DNA of 36,871 nucleotides, taken from contig DATGEP010000221.1 of the NCBI GenBank assembly GCA_035310125.1, positions 1-36,871 of the forward strand, written 5' to 3'. The notes beneath the pieces were generated by a model that had not been told where the DNA came from, ran no database searches, and worked only from the letters and a program-made list of their open reading frames with translations. Positions 1-8,391 of the stretch are shown here, piece by piece. This DNA comes from DATGEP01 sp035310125. GTDB lineage: Bacteria > Chloroflexota > Ktedonobacteria > Ktedonobacterales > JADMIN01. The first letter of the stretch is position 1, and each line of letters opens with the position of its first letter. The position numbers and the translations under genes were made by a program.

Positions 1-1
1 C

Positions 2-376
2 GACCGCGCATATCCCGGCGCGGACGATCCCGAGGCCGCGTTCTACCGCACGGGCGGGCGCGAGCCGCTGCATTGGGTGGACGCCGATGGCGCGCCCAAC
101 CCGCACGAAGGCACGTTCTCGCCATTCGTCTTTCGCTACAGCCCGCCCATTCGCCAGCGCAGACATCACTCACTGCTACCGTGGCTCGTCGTCGCCCTCG
201 TCATTCTGCTGGCGCTACCTATCCTCAAGTTTGTTCTCACCGTGCTTGCGGTTATCTCATTCGTCGTCGTCATGGTCGTCGGGCTGGGCGTCCTGGCCCT
301 GCTCCTGACACTCATCACTGGCGCGTTCGTCGTCACCCACCGCATGCGCACCCTCAGCCGCCGCATGTATATGTAA
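2..376 (+). CDS. C-terminal part of a small membrane protein (5' end outside window)
   Basis: The frame is open from the first bases of the window to a TAA at 374-376, so the gene begins upstream; a GTG at 77 could be a start but the frame clearly continues before it. The visible part is 124 residues. It begins with a hydrophilic stretch (DRAYPGADDPEAAFYRTGG), followed from about residue 56 by two adjacent hydrophobic segments (LLPWLVVALVILLALPILKF and a Val/Leu-rich segment) and a short basic tail ending RRMYM. This suggests a membrane protein with a cytoplasmic N-terminal part. I do not recognise a family. A weak hairpin follows the stop. Confidence 0.55.
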   Translation, partial: DRAYPGADDPEAAFYRTGGREPLHWVDADGAPNPHEGTFSPFVFRYSPPIRQRRHHSLLPWLVVALVILLALPILKFVLTVLAVISFVVVMVVGLGVLALLLTLITGAFVVTHRMRTLSRRMYM

Positions 377-430
377 CCACCGATCCAGCGCCGCGCGTAT
401 CAGATACGCAGCAGCATCAATGATTTCATC

Positions 431-452
431 GGGGCGTCCGTCTGGGCGCCCC
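431..452 (+). terminator. Possible hairpin terminator after the first gene
   Basis: GGGGCG (431-436) pairs with CGCCCC (447-452) around a 10-base loop, about 55 bases after the stop of the membrane protein gene. The sequence after it (TTCGCGTT) is only weakly T-rich, so termination is plausible but not strong. Confidence 0.3.
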
Positions 453-495
453 TTCGCGTTGCGCACGATCCAGCGTCCCCTCCACAAACACCCCC

Positions 496-524
496 TTGCG
501 TATCTACTGGCGGCTTGATATGGT
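496..524 (+). promoter_or_regulatory. Candidate promoter of the RCK-domain gene
   Basis: TTGCGT (496-501), a 17-base spacer, then TATGGT (519-524) fit a sigma-70 promoter. The ATG at 525 touches this -10 box, which supports the downstream start at 564 for the following gene. Confidence 0.4.
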
Positions 525-563
525 ATGGCCTGGCGGGAAAACAAGAGAGGGGAGAACGTCTCT

Positions 564-2369
564 ATGGCACAGGTGGTCACTCAGCAACGCACTGGCGCCC
601 CCGCGCATGAGCCAGACCGGCGCGGCAAGCTCCTCCGGCAGCGATATAGCCCGTGGCAACGCCTCCGCGCCAATCTCTACGGGCGGCTGCCGCTCCTGAT
701 CGAATCCCTCGTAGCACTGTCGCTGATCGTGCTCGTCGTCGTCGCCGACGTCCTCTACTACGCCACGCACGGCGTGCGTGGTCTTGGCACGGAGCTGCAA
801 GACGCCATCGGACTGCTCACGCTCAATCCCGCCGTTCGCTCCAGCGATCAGACGGGCACCGCGCTCTTCGTCTTCAATGTGCTATTCTCGCTCGTCTTCA
901 TTCAAAGCATACTGGGCGCGGCACGGGCATTCTTCAACAAGCGCCAGCCGGAGCTACGCGAACGTGGGCGCGCCGCCGTCCTGCGCGATCATGTCATCGT
1001 GTGTGGCATGGGCCGCATGGGGCTGCGCCTCACAACACGGCTCGTCGAATCCGGCACACGCGCCGTTGTCGTGGAGCGCAACCCAAACGGCGAGCTGGTG
1101 CCGCGTGCGCAGGCGCTGCGGGTGCCCGTCGTCACCGGCGACGCACGCGATATCGAGACACTGCGCCAGGCCGGCCTGCTTCATGCCCGCGCCATTGTCG
1201 CCTGCATAGATGGCGACCTCGCGGATGTCGAGATCGCCCTCGCCGCGCGCGCCGCCAATCCGCACATTCGCGTCATTCTTCGCGCCTTCAACGAAGACTT
1301 CGACCGTGGCCTGGAACGCCGCTTCGGACCGCATTCCGCGTTTAGTGCCTCCGCGTTGGCCGCGCCAACCTTCGCCGCCGCCGCTGCCGTTCGCAACATC
1401 GAGCACGTGGTGCCTCTGGATTCTCAGCTACTTGCCGTCACCACCCTATCAATGCCCACGCTCGCGACGCCCGGCCCAAGTGTACGCCAATTCGAGGAGC
1501 GCTTTCACGTGCGGGTGCTGCATATTGACCGCTCCGGCGCCGCCCTGCGCGCCGATAGCGCCCGCATCGTAGCCACAGGCGACCATCTTCGCATTCTCGC
1601 CACGCTGCCCGCCATCCGGGCGCTCTACGCCGCCGGATATTCCAGCACGCTCGCCCCCGGCTTGGGGCCAATGACCCTTCCCGCCAACCAGCGGGACCAC
1701 ATCATCATCTGCGGCCTGGGAAAAGTGGGCTACCGCGTGGTCGGCTGGCTCTCGGCCATGCCCTCACCACCGCATATCACGACCGTCTATCTCGACGACG
1801 ACGAGCACGGATCATTCGCGCGGCGCATCGGCGCATCCACCGGCGTCAAGACCGTGATTGGCGACGCGCGCGACGCCGCAATCCTGCTTACGGCAGGCTT
1901 GTCAGAAGCGTCAGTCGTCGCCGCCCTCACCTCCGACGACCTCACCAACCTGCGGATCGCGCTGGAAGCCCGGCGCATTCGTCCCGATGTCCACATCGTG
2001 TTGCGCGTCTTCAGCGATAGTCTTGCCCGGCAGCTTGTGGATCTTTTCGGCATCCATACCACATACAGCACCTCCGAGCTTGCCAGCCCGACGCTGGCCG
2101 CCGCGTCCATCCTTGGCGGTGTCAGCAACGCATTCATCTCTGGCGGCACCCTCTACTCAGTAGGCGCGGTAGCCGCGCGCGACGGCGGCGCGCTCGCGGG
2201 ACACACCATCGAAAGCATCGCCGAGCGCTACGCGGTCGTAGTCGCCGGCATTCGGCGCAACGGCGCCGTCGCGGTTCTGCCGCCTCATGGTGGGCACGTT
2301 GAGCCACACGACGACGTCATCGTCGCCGCCCCGCTCGACGCCCTTACGAAAATGCGCCGGAACGCCTGA
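564..2369 (+). CDS. Two-TM protein with two RCK (TrkA-N/TrkA-C) modules
   Basis: Probably a cation-transport or ligand-sensing regulator in the cytoplasmic membrane. The start at 564 is chosen over 525 because AGGGGAG ends 9 bases before it and 525 lies in the promoter. The 601-residue product has two hydrophobic segments (about 43-66 and 98-119), then a Rossmann RCK domain beginning RDHVIVCGMGRMG (GxGxxG at 148-153), a TrkA-C-like part, and a second RCK starting near residue 376 (RDHIIICGLGKVG). This TM-linker-TM-RCK-RCK order is that of RCK-gated potassium channels. However, the segment between the two helices (about 70-97) has no TVGYG-type selectivity filter, so calling it a channel is not justified. 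It is monocistronic and convergent with the next gene. Confidence 0.8.
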   Translation: MAQVVTQQRTGAPAHEPDRRGKLLRQRYSPWQRLRANLYGRLPLLIESLVALSLIVLVVVADVLYYATHGVRGLGTELQDAIGLLTLNPAVRSSDQTGTALFVFNVLFSLVFIQSILGAARAFFNKRQPELRERGRAAVLRDHVIVCGMGRMGLRLTTRLVESGTRAVVVERNPNGELVPRAQALRVPVVTGDARDIETLRQAGLLHARAIVACIDGDLADVEIALAARAANPHIRVILRAFNEDFDRGLERRFGPHSAFSASALAAPTFAAAAAVRNIEHVVPLDSQLLAVTTLSMPTLATPGPSVRQFEERFHVRVLHIDRSGAALRADSARIVATGDHLRILATLPAIRALYAAGYSSTLAPGLGPMTLPANQRDHIIICGLGKVGYRVVGWLSAMPSPPHITTVYLDDDEHGSFARRIGASTGVKTVIGDARDAAILLTAGLSEASVVAALTSDDLTNLRIALEARRIRPDVHIVLRVFSDSLARQLVDLFGIHTTYSTSELASPTLAAASILGGVSNAFISGGTLYSVGAVAARDGGALAGHTIESIAERYAVVVAGIRRNGAVAVLPPHGGHVEPHDDVIVAAPLDALTKMRRNA

Positions 2370-2392
2370 TACCAAATCGGGGTAAGGAGTGG

Positions 2393-2447
2393 GTAGGGGC
2401 GCTGCCTGCCGCGCCCGCCGCGCAGGAACGCGGGTGTCCGCCCCTAC
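2393..2447. terminator. Inverted repeat between convergent genes, possible bidirectional terminator
   Basis: GTAGGGGCG (2393-2401) and CGCCCCTAC (2439-2447) form a perfect 9-bp stem around a GC-rich 37-base loop. It sits between the stop of the RCK gene and the stop of the convergent NPY-repeat gene. It may also be a dispersed repeat; no U-tract is present. Confidence 0.4.
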
Positions 2448-2500
2448 GTCCACAAGACCATCATCGCCGCTCGCGCGAGCGGCCAATCACCCTCTATCCC

Positions 2501-3352
2501 CTATGCGCGAGCGCTGCCACTGGCGCTGTAGATACGCACATGCGTAAATATCGCCTCGCCATCGCCGCCCGCCCCAAGTGCCAGCGTGGGCTGGCCTCCC
2601 TGCGTGAACGGTGCGCTGGTCACCAGCTGACCGTTGGCATAGACCATAAGCGTCGTCGCACCAGCATCATAGCTCACGGAGATCGTGTTGGCGACAAAAG
2701 CGTTCGTATGCCACGCGGTAGTCGTTCCCTGGGCGCAAGCAATACCGTCGTCATGGCAATAGATGAAGTAAGCGCCCTGCGAATCGAAGAGAATCGGCTC
2801 ATTGTTGCCGACCAGGATGAGTGGCACACTCGTACCCGCCACCGAGGCAGCGGGCGCAACGGTCGCTTCAATCCAGAAACCCTGGCTCGTGAGATCGGCG
2901 GCCGCGCTCGGCTGAAACGTACACGCGGTGCCGCCAAGCCCTCCGGTCACATCAAGTCCCTGCGACGTAAACGTGCAGGGCGACGTATCCGCCCACTTCC
3001 CATCGTCACTCAGCACAGCGTCATACACCCGCGTAAAACTGGCTGGCGGCGTGGCGCCCACTTGAGCGCCACGCAAAGGCGCGGCGACTGCCGCCATTGC
3101 GATAGCCGCGACCGTGACGCCAGCTACTATAACGGCAACAATGACCCCGAAGCGGCCCGACCAGAACCCACGCGCCGCTCGCGCGTCGGCTGCCGGCTCA
3201 GCGTTGGCTGCCGCCTGCTCGAACGATCTGTAGGGATTGTAGGCAGCGTGTGGTGGGTAAGCCGTTGTCGGATTGTAGGGGCCGTACGGATTGTACGGGT
3301 TGTAGGGATTGTAGGGATTGTAGGGATTGTATGAGCCATTCGCCGGATACAT
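2501..3352 (-). CDS. NPY-repeat single-pass membrane protein with extracytoplasmic domain
   Basis: The 283-residue product starts with a Tyr-Asn-Pro rich region (YNP/NPY triplets, residues 8-27, coded by a 9-bp tandem repeat at about 3262-3331). It then has a linker, one membrane helix (about 68-91, VIVAVIVAGVTVAAIAMAAV) and a C-terminal domain of about 185 residues rich in short beta segments and aromatic residues, with four cysteines. The outside domain resembles lectin-like (concanavalin/LamG-type) sandwiches in style (FWIEATVAP, ISVSYDAGATTLMVYANGQLV, FTHVRIYSASG), but this is only an impression. Its ATG overlaps the TAA of the upstream protease gene by one base (TAATG), implying translational coupling and a shared role at the membrane. 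Confidence 0.7.
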   Translation of the reverse strand: MYPANGSYNPYNPYNPYNPYNPYGPYNPTTAYPPHAAYNPYRSFEQAAANAEPAADARAARGFWSGRFGVIVAVIVAGVTVAAIAMAAVAAPLRGAQVGATPPASFTRVYDAVLSDDGKWADTSPCTFTSQGLDVTGGLGGTACTFQPSAAADLTSQGFWIEATVAPAASVAGTSVPLILVGNNEPILFDSQGAYFIYCHDDGIACAQGTTTAWHTNAFVANTISVSYDAGATTLMVYANGQLVTSAPFTQGGQPTLALGAGGDGEAIFTHVRIYSASGSARA

Positions 3353-5238
3353 TATCGCGCACCACTTCCTACCGCCGCTGACCCGGCGTCATCTATCGTC
3401 TCCGCTGGTGGATTCGCCTCCGGCAGTGGCGTAACAGTGGCGGGCGGGCGAGCGCCGCGACCGAGCCGGCCAGTCACGACGTAGAGCAGCCACAGGATGA
3501 GCACGTAGAGCGCCAGGTCAAGGAAATCCGCGTTCTGGAAGGGCAGCCGGCCGATATACCACGACTGCGAGAGCCAGTTTCCCAGGCCGGGTATCAGGGT
3601 CACGACAAAGACGCCATTGAAAATGGCATGCTGCACGACGGCATACAGAATGCAGCCGATGCCGCGCAGCCAGCGACGCGAAACACCCCTGCCATTGATG
3701 AGATAGTACCAGCCCAGCGTGGCCATTCCCGCGCCCACGCCATGCAGGAGACCTCCCCCCACGCGCTCGATAGCGATGGTGATCCAGTCCGCCTGCCCCT
3801 GTCCGATATACCCGATGGTCTCGAAGATATCAAAGCCGACGCCAGCAGCCATACCTAACAGGAATGCGCTGGCCGGTGTGCGCAGGCGCCGCATCAGCAG
3901 CACCGCGCCCAGCGGCTTCACGCCTTCCTCTACAACCGGCGCCACCAGCGAAACCGTCAGCAGCAGAACGATGAGCAGCAGAGGATCGGATGCCGAATTG
4001 CTAGGCACTCCCAACGACGCGGACCCAACGCCGCTGATCCGGCTAACCACAACCAGGGCGATCACCTCTAGAATGATCGCGAGCAGCGGCGCAAGCGTCA
4101 GCCCATACAATAGCGACATCCAGACATGCCGGCGCGTGGAGGGTAAACCCAGCCGGCGCGCGGTAAACGCCAGAATCGTGAACGCCGGCAGAATCCCCGC
4201 GAGAAAGACCAGCGGTAGAATCAGCCCCGGCGATCCAGGAGCCGGCGTGAGATGCCAGAACACGACACCCGCACCCAGCACCAGCACCGTAAGCGCGAGA
4301 AAGAACAGCGGGCTGGGAATGCTGAAACGCGGCGACGGTTTGCGTAAGATGCCGCGAATGCCATAGTACACCGCGAAGCCACCGGCCACGATCGGCGCTA
4401 CCGTCAGCTCAACCAACACTGCCAGCGTCGCCAGTCCTTCACCCGTGGGCACCGCCGCTAACAGGCCAATCACCAGCCCAAAAATCATTCCACAAAGAAT
4501 CGAGAGGCCGCCGAATACCGTCACGATCCACGAGACGACAAGCGCGTGCGTTTCGCCGGGCGCCCGGCGCGGCTTCCAGTACACCGGATACACTGGATAG
4601 GCATACGGATAGGTATACGGATAGCTAAACGCGGGAGCCCCATACGCGCCGTAGCCATATGGCTGATTGCCATTTTGAGCGCTGCCAGGTGGCGGATTGA
4701 GCGCGGAAAACGCCGGTAGCCCTTGCGGATAAGTCGGATACCCAGGCGCAGATGTCACGCCAGTATACGGCGGCGACGCGTTCGGATATGCCGCCGGTTG
4801 CCAGCTAGCAGGCGGGTATGCGGCCGCACCCGCATAGGGATTGGGATTGGGATTGGGATTGGGATTGGGATTGGCGAACGGATACGGATACGGATAGGCG
4901 TAGACCGGCGCGGCAGGCTGCTGTGCCGGCGCGGCTGGCGCCACTGGCGTACCGGACGGCGTCGGCGGGACAGCGCCGTCCCGCGGCACGGCATCACCAG
5001 CATCGCCGCTTGTTGAGAATGACCAACTCGGCGGCATCAGCGGACCCTGTGCCGCGCCCCCCTCGGCCGCCGCCGTGCCACTGGCGCTCGCTCCATCCGT
5101 GGCAGGCATCGCTTCCAGCAGCCCGCGCCCCGGTGGGAAAGAAGGCAACGAGAGCGCGGCGCCACAGGTGCTACAGGCGCTCGCCTGCTCATCCACCGGG
5201 CTGCCGCACTGCGAGCAATAGTGTAGTCGTCTCTCCAA
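3352..5238 (-). CDS. Zinc-ribbon protein with PrsW-type intramembrane protease domain
   Basis: Family: PrsW/CPBP-like putative intramembrane metalloproteases, which cleave membrane-bound regulators. The frame is open to an ATG at 5394. The likely start is TTG at 5238, because GGAGG lies 9 bases upstream and the protein then begins right at the zinc ribbon (YCSQCGSPVDEQASACSTCG), giving 628 residues. A long Pro/Tyr/Asn/Gly-rich linker follows, including an (NP)6 run and several YPY motifs. After it come roughly eight to ten hydrophobic segments. The signature PVVEEGVKPLG, with the Glu-Glu pair and Lys of PrsW, lies in the middle of the membrane part. The gene is translationally coupled to the NPY-repeat protein. 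The substrate is unknown; a disordered Tyr/Pro region in both partners suggests they interact. Confidence 0.75.
   Translation of the reverse strand: MERRLHYCSQCGSPVDEQASACSTCGAALSLPSFPPGRGLLEAMPATDGASASGTAAAEGGAAQGPLMPPSWSFSTSGDAGDAVPRDGAVPPTPSGTPVAPAAPAQQPAAPVYAYPYPYPFANPNPNPNPNPNPYAGAAAYPPASWQPAAYPNASPPYTGVTSAPGYPTYPQGLPAFSALNPPPGSAQNGNQPYGYGAYGAPAFSYPYTYPYAYPVYPVYWKPRRAPGETHALVVSWIVTVFGGLSILCGMIFGLVIGLLAAVPTGEGLATLAVLVELTVAPIVAGGFAVYYGIRGILRKPSPRFSIPSPLFFLALTVLVLGAGVVFWHLTPAPGSPGLILPLVFLAGILPAFTILAFTARRLGLPSTRRHVWMSLLYGLTLAPLLAIILEVIALVVVSRISGVGSASLGVPSNSASDPLLLIVLLLTVSLVAPVVEEGVKPLGAVLLMRRLRTPASAFLLGMAAGVGFDIFETIGYIGQGQADWITIAIERVGGGLLHGVGAGMATLGWYYLINGRGVSRRWLRGIGCILYAVVQHAIFNGVFVVTLIPGLGNWLSQSWYIGRLPFQNADFLDLALYVLILWLLYVVTGRLGRGARPPATVTPLPEANPPAETIDDAGSAAVGSGAR
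4837..4872 (-). repeat. Six GGGATT hexamers inside the protease gene
   Basis: Six perfect tandem copies of GGGATT on the plus strand code for (Asn-Pro)n in the minus-strand protease linker. Such runs can change length by slippage in steps of two residues without a frameshift. The likeness to telomeric repeats is coincidental. Confidence 0.85.
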
Positions 5239-5547
5239 CGTTCTCCGCCTCCCATTCGGGGCCAAACCACCGCGCCAAATGCACGTGCGCGCCATCCACT
5301 CGCGCGCCCGCCGCCATCGCGCATGCCGCAAGATCATGGCCGTTCGGTAGGCCATCCACCGCACGCGACGGCGCAACCAGCATACGAGCGCCACGCGAGC
5401 AGCGATGAGGATATCTTACCATGCCCTGCATACGCACGAAGGGATAACGGAGTTCGAGCGGTCACATCGCGTCCAGTCGCATTCGTCTCTACAAGTCATC
5501 TCATAAATGGGTGATATGTTGCATCGAACGGGAGGATGCAGCAGCCC

Positions 5548-6320
5548 ATGGACCTGACGGATGAGCAATGGAAGGTATTAGAGCCGCTCATCGGCGACAT
5601 GCCGCGACGGGCAGATGGCCGGGGGCGGCCCTGGCGCAGCAGCCGGGAGGTGCTCAACGGCATCCTCTGGATCCTGCGCACCGGCGCGCAGTGGGCCGAT
5701 CTACCGGAGCGGTATCCGCCGTACCAGACCTGCCACCGCCGCTTCCAACGCTGGGTCCGCGACGGCACCTTGGAACGGGTGCTGGAAGGCCTCGCCCGGG
5801 ACCTCAAGGAGCGCGGCAAGCTGGATCTGTCTGAATGCTTCATCGACGGCACCTTCGTGGTGGCGAAAAAAAGGGAGGGTGTGTGGGAACGACCAAGCGG
5901 GGCAAAGGTTCGAAGCTCATGGCAGTGGCAGACCGTTTTGGTCTTCCTCTCGCCGTCTGTGCCGCCGCGGCTTCGCCTCACGAGATCACTCTCGTCGCCG
6001 CAACCCTCGACTCCCGCTTCGTAGACGACCTGCCCGAGCGGCTCATCGGCGACCGCGCCTACGACGCCGATCCCCTTGATGAGGCGCTCCTGGAGCTGGG
6101 CGTTGAGATGATCGCGCCGCACCGGCGCGGCCGGACACGCCCCAAGACCCAGGATGGCCGTCCGCTGCGCCGCTACAAACGCCGCTGGAAGGTCGAGCGG
6201 CTCTTCGCTTGGTTGGGCAATTTCCGCCGCCTTGTTGTACGCTATGAGCGGCATGCGCTCAACTACCTCGGCTTCGTCCACCTGGGCTGTGCGCTCATCT
6301 TGCTTCGTCACCGTTCCTGA
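5548..6320 (+). CDS. IS5-family (IS427-like) transposase, two frames joined by -1 frameshift
   Basis: DDE transposase acting on the 16-bp ends at 5492 and 10928. The first frame starts at ATG 5548 (MDLTDEQWKVLEPLIGD, the usual IS427-type N terminus; the ATG at 5536 directly abuts the GGGAGG ribosome site). It runs to the A7 tract at 5866-5872. The second frame, one base back, continues as AKKGGCVGTTKRGKGSKLM to the stop at 6318-6320. Joined product is about 257 residues. Catalytic residues are visible: Asp in FIDGTF, Asp in LIGDRAYDAD, Glu in KVERLFAW. No in-frame stop exists within either half, so the element may be functional if its ends are. Confidence 0.85.
5866..5872 (+). other. Probable programmed -1 ribosomal frameshift site (A7)
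   Basis: Seven A residues followed by GGG. In the first frame they are read GCG AAA AAA AGG; slipping back one base gives AAA AAG GGA and restores the conserved IS5-family sequence. Programmed frameshifting at A-rich heptamers is known for IS427-group elements. A G-rich stretch follows directly. Confidence 0.7.
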
Positions 6321-6355
6321 GGGAACGCGTCGTGGTTGTGGTCGCCTCGACCTCT

Positions 6356-6447
6356 CTACCGATCGGTCATCGCAATGCGCAGCCCCTGGGGAGTGCGCAG
6401 CGTGTGCAGGTGATGATAGGCGCCAATAAGCTCGATTAGCTCGTCGG
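6356..6447 (-). pseudogene. Detached 3' end of the passenger membrane-protein gene
   Basis: On the minus strand the sequence from 6447 reads through the target-duplication copy into LIELIGAYHH... and ends RIAMTDR with a TAG at 6356-6358. Joining it directly after codon GAG at 10339 (one copy of the 8-bp duplication) gives an open 213-residue protein ending with this segment. The matching part of the neighbouring relative (11172-11792) reads AIAQAIVEAYMRYRHI, which supports the join. The gene was therefore severed by the element at 6448-10338. Confidence 0.75.
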
Positions 6448-6458
6448 GTAACTATTCA

Positions 6459-7434
6459 ACGTGAGTTCGGGATAAGCTAGGCGGCCGCCGGTAGGGCCGG
6501 CAGGCCGAGATCCAGCGACGGTTTCTTGGGCAGATGGCAGTAGGCGATGAGGCCGGCCATCAGGTTGACGAGAAAGTTGAGCGGACTGCGATGGCGCGAG
6601 TGCTCGATCTGGCAGACGTTCTTGAGCTCGTCCACGATGGTCTCGATGAGTGCGCGTTTGCGCAAGAGCAGCCTGTCGCCGACGTCCACCAGCCGGTTGT
6701 GCATGTTCTTGCGCAGCTTGGTGATGAGGTGGAGGCCCTGCGTCACCAAGAGGTCTGCGGCCAAGTCCTGCGAGATGTAGCCCCGATCGCCGAAGAGCTT
6801 GCCGAACAGTCGCCGGACCAGGCGCGGCACTGGCCGGCGGTCGTCCACATTGCCCGGCGTGAGGCAGAAGGCGAGCAGTTCGCCGCGGTCGTCGACCACC
6901 AAATGCAGCTTGAAGCCATAGAACCAGCCGACCGAGGTCTTGCCGCGGGCAGCGTCGCAGGCGAAGACGCGGTGCTGGTGGATGCGCGGAGTCTTGCAGA
7001 CCGCCAGCGCCGTCGAGTCAATGAAGCTGATGCCGGTACAGGTACCGAGCTGATGGTACAGGTAGACGATGAGCGGCACCAGCACGGTCGGCAGCAGTTC
7101 CACGAAGCGGGTGTAGCTGACCAGCTGCAGAAACTCGCCACGCAGATGCTGCTGGACGTGCTCGGTGTAGAACGCCTTGAACGTCCGGTAGTGCGACTGC
7201 TGGAACAGGATCGCAATCGTCATGATCTCGCTGGGATGCAGCCGCGTCGGGCGCCGGCGCTGTCTGGCGCCCGAGGCCAGCAAGTGCTGCTGCCACCACG
7301 GCGCGAACTGCTGCCAGAATTCGTCTACCGAGCAGAACAGGTCGAGTATACTCATGACGGTCACCTCCTGGAGCTGAGCACGTTGTCCTTGTACTCAAGC
7401 CTACCAGGAGGGTTCTCTTATCCCGAACTGACGT
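6459..7434 (-). mobile_element. IS982-family insertion sequence, apparently complete
   Basis: 976 bp. The ends ACGTGAGTTCGGGATAAG (6459-6476) and the complement of ACGTCAGTTCGGGATAAG (7417-7434) match at 17 of 18 positions. The flanks carry the duplication TATTCA at 6453-6458 and 7435-7440. The target was the left inverted repeat of the IS66-type element, so this is the youngest layer of the nest. It contains one transposase gene. Confidence 0.9.
6477..7355 (-). CDS. IS982-family transposase
   Basis: A 292-residue DDE transposase beginning MSILDLFCSVDEFWQQF. The start ATG at 7355 has AGGAGG 8 bases upstream; a GTG 9 bases earlier is less well placed. Motifs: GISFIDSTALAVCKTPRIHQH (first Asp), KLFGDRGYISQDL (second Asp), ETIVDELKNVCQIEHSRHRS (Glu), all typical of IS982. 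The frame is complete and the ends and target duplication are intact, so the element could be active in itself. Confidence 0.92.
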   Translation of the reverse strand: MSILDLFCSVDEFWQQFAPWWQQHLLASGARQRRRPTRLHPSEIMTIAILFQQSHYRTFKAFYTEHVQQHLRGEFLQLVSYTRFVELLPTVLVPLIVYLYHQLGTCTGISFIDSTALAVCKTPRIHQHRVFACDAARGKTSVGWFYGFKLHLVVDDRGELLAFCLTPGNVDDRRPVPRLVRRLFGKLFGDRGYISQDLAADLLVTQGLHLITKLRKNMHNRLVDVGDRLLLRKRALIETIVDELKNVCQIEHSRHRSPLNFLVNLMAGLIAYCHLPKKPSLDLGLPALPAAA

Positions 7435-7629
7435 TATTCAGGCGGACCCACGGTTGATACCGGAGCGCCTGCTGTGAAAGTTCCAGGCGCATGTCAGCGG
7501 TCGCCAGGTGCCCTCGGGCAGTGGGTGGCATCTGACTCGGGCCAGCCGAGCGTCGACGTCCCGGTGACCAAGTGGCCCACGCGGCGCACGCCTTCCACAT
7601 CACTGGTATGTTGCCTGCTGCATCACTTG

Positions 7630-7680
7630 GGACGGCGGCAGGGCGCGTTCCTTCGGTCGGTTGTTGGTCGGCTCGTCGTC
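7630..7680 (-). pseudogene. Degenerate C-terminal fragment of an IS66 TnpC transposase
   Basis: On the minus strand this piece reads DDEPTNNRPKERALPP, resembling the IS66 transposase motif PTNNxAERALRP near the catalytic Glu. It is embedded in sequence with stops in all frames, and lies between two copies of the IS66-type end. The rest of 7441-7759 shows no gene. Confidence 0.4.
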
Positions 7681-7759
7681 GGCCACAGGGCCAGATGGGA
7701 CGCCATATCACCGGCATCGCATGTGAGTGAGCAGAGAAAAGGCGCCTTGCTCTATTCCC

Positions 7760-7778
7760 GGTCCGCCTGAATAGGTAC
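7760..7778 (-). repeat. Third copy of the IS66-type terminal repeat
   Basis: The complement reads GTACCTATTCAGGCGGACC, one mismatch from the ends at 6448 and 10338. The next bases inward also resemble those inside the 10338 end (GGA.TAGA pattern). No 8-bp duplication flanks it, so it is an internal relic of an older deletion derivative. Confidence 0.7.
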
Positions 7779-7868
7779 GTTACGCAATCAGCATCGTTTT
7801 TGCCTTGGCCTTGACGGCGTTGCGTAACTCATGATTGGAGGCTGTCCCCCGTGTGCGGATGCTGGCTT

Positions 7869-7901
7869 GGCCGCCGCCCTCGGACAGGGAGGGCGGCGGC
7901 C
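7869..7901 (-). terminator. Strong hairpin after the first SnoaL-like gene
   Basis: A 12-bp stem of GGCCGCCGCCCT (7869-7880) and AGGGCGGCGGCC (7890-7901) with a 9-base loop lies 23 bases downstream of the stop of the gene at 7924. No U-tract follows on the minus strand, so it may act as a transcript-stabilising or pausing structure rather than a classic terminator. Confidence 0.45.
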
Positions 7902-7923
7902 CGCAGCGGCGAGGCTGGCCGGC

Positions 7924-8391
7924 CTAGCCTATGCTGCCAGCTTGCAACCGGGTGACCATCGCGGCGATCGCCGGTGAGACGTCGGTGTGGTGATGCACGA
8001 GCTTCCAGGTCCCGCCCTCGCGGCGATAGATGTTAGTGACGCGTTGGGCGAAAGGAACCGACTCTCCCGCCAGCGTCGCCTGCCCCGATTCCGTCCCCAT
8101 TTCGTAGGCCAGATCGCCCACGACGCGGAGCAGCGGGTCCTGCAGGCGGAGCTGCCCGCCCGAGGCTAATTGGGCGACCTGCTCCCACGAGGCGCGCACC
8201 TGGTCCCAGCCGACTTGTCGCCCGCCCAGCGGGTGCATCGCGGTGACGTCGGCGCTGTGGGCCCAGACCTCGTCCATCGTGCCGGTAGCGCCGCCGACCA
8301 GGCGATTGACCGCTGCATAGAACTGATCCGATGTCTGACGGACCTCATCTTCTGTGGACATAACACTTGCTCCTACAGATTCAGTGGACAT
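7924..8391 (-). CDS. SnoaL-like / DUF4440-type NTF2-fold protein
   Basis: A 155-residue protein of the NTF2-like superfamily (SgcJ/EcaC or SnoaL_3 type): DEVRQTSDQFYAAVNRLVGG, then a segment with VTAMHPLGGRQVGWDQVRASWEQVA, and a C-terminal beta region NIYRREGGTWKLVHHHTDVSP. Such proteins are small cone-shaped barrels that bind or isomerise hydrophobic ligands; the substrate here cannot be read. Two ATGs, at 8391 and 8361, each have their own ribosome site within a duplicated 24-base unit; the start at 8391 has the better site (AGGAGGAAG). It is cargo of the IS66-type element. Confidence 0.75.
   Translation of the reverse strand: MSTESVGASVMSTEDEVRQTSDQFYAAVNRLVGGATGTMDEVWAHSADVTAMHPLGGRQVGWDQVRASWEQVAQLASGGQLRLQDPLLRVVGDLAYEMGTESGQATLAGESVPFAQRVTNIYRREGGTWKLVHHHTDVSPAIAAMVTRLQAGSIG

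Noticed and set aside
2540..3334. Long plus-strand open frame opposite the NPY-repeat gene
   Set aside because: It is the shadow of a better minus-strand gene; its Arg-rich composition and VGIVGIV tail come from the tandem repeat.
4837..4872. Telomere-like GGGATT array
   Set aside because: It is a coding (Asn-Pro)n run in the protease linker.
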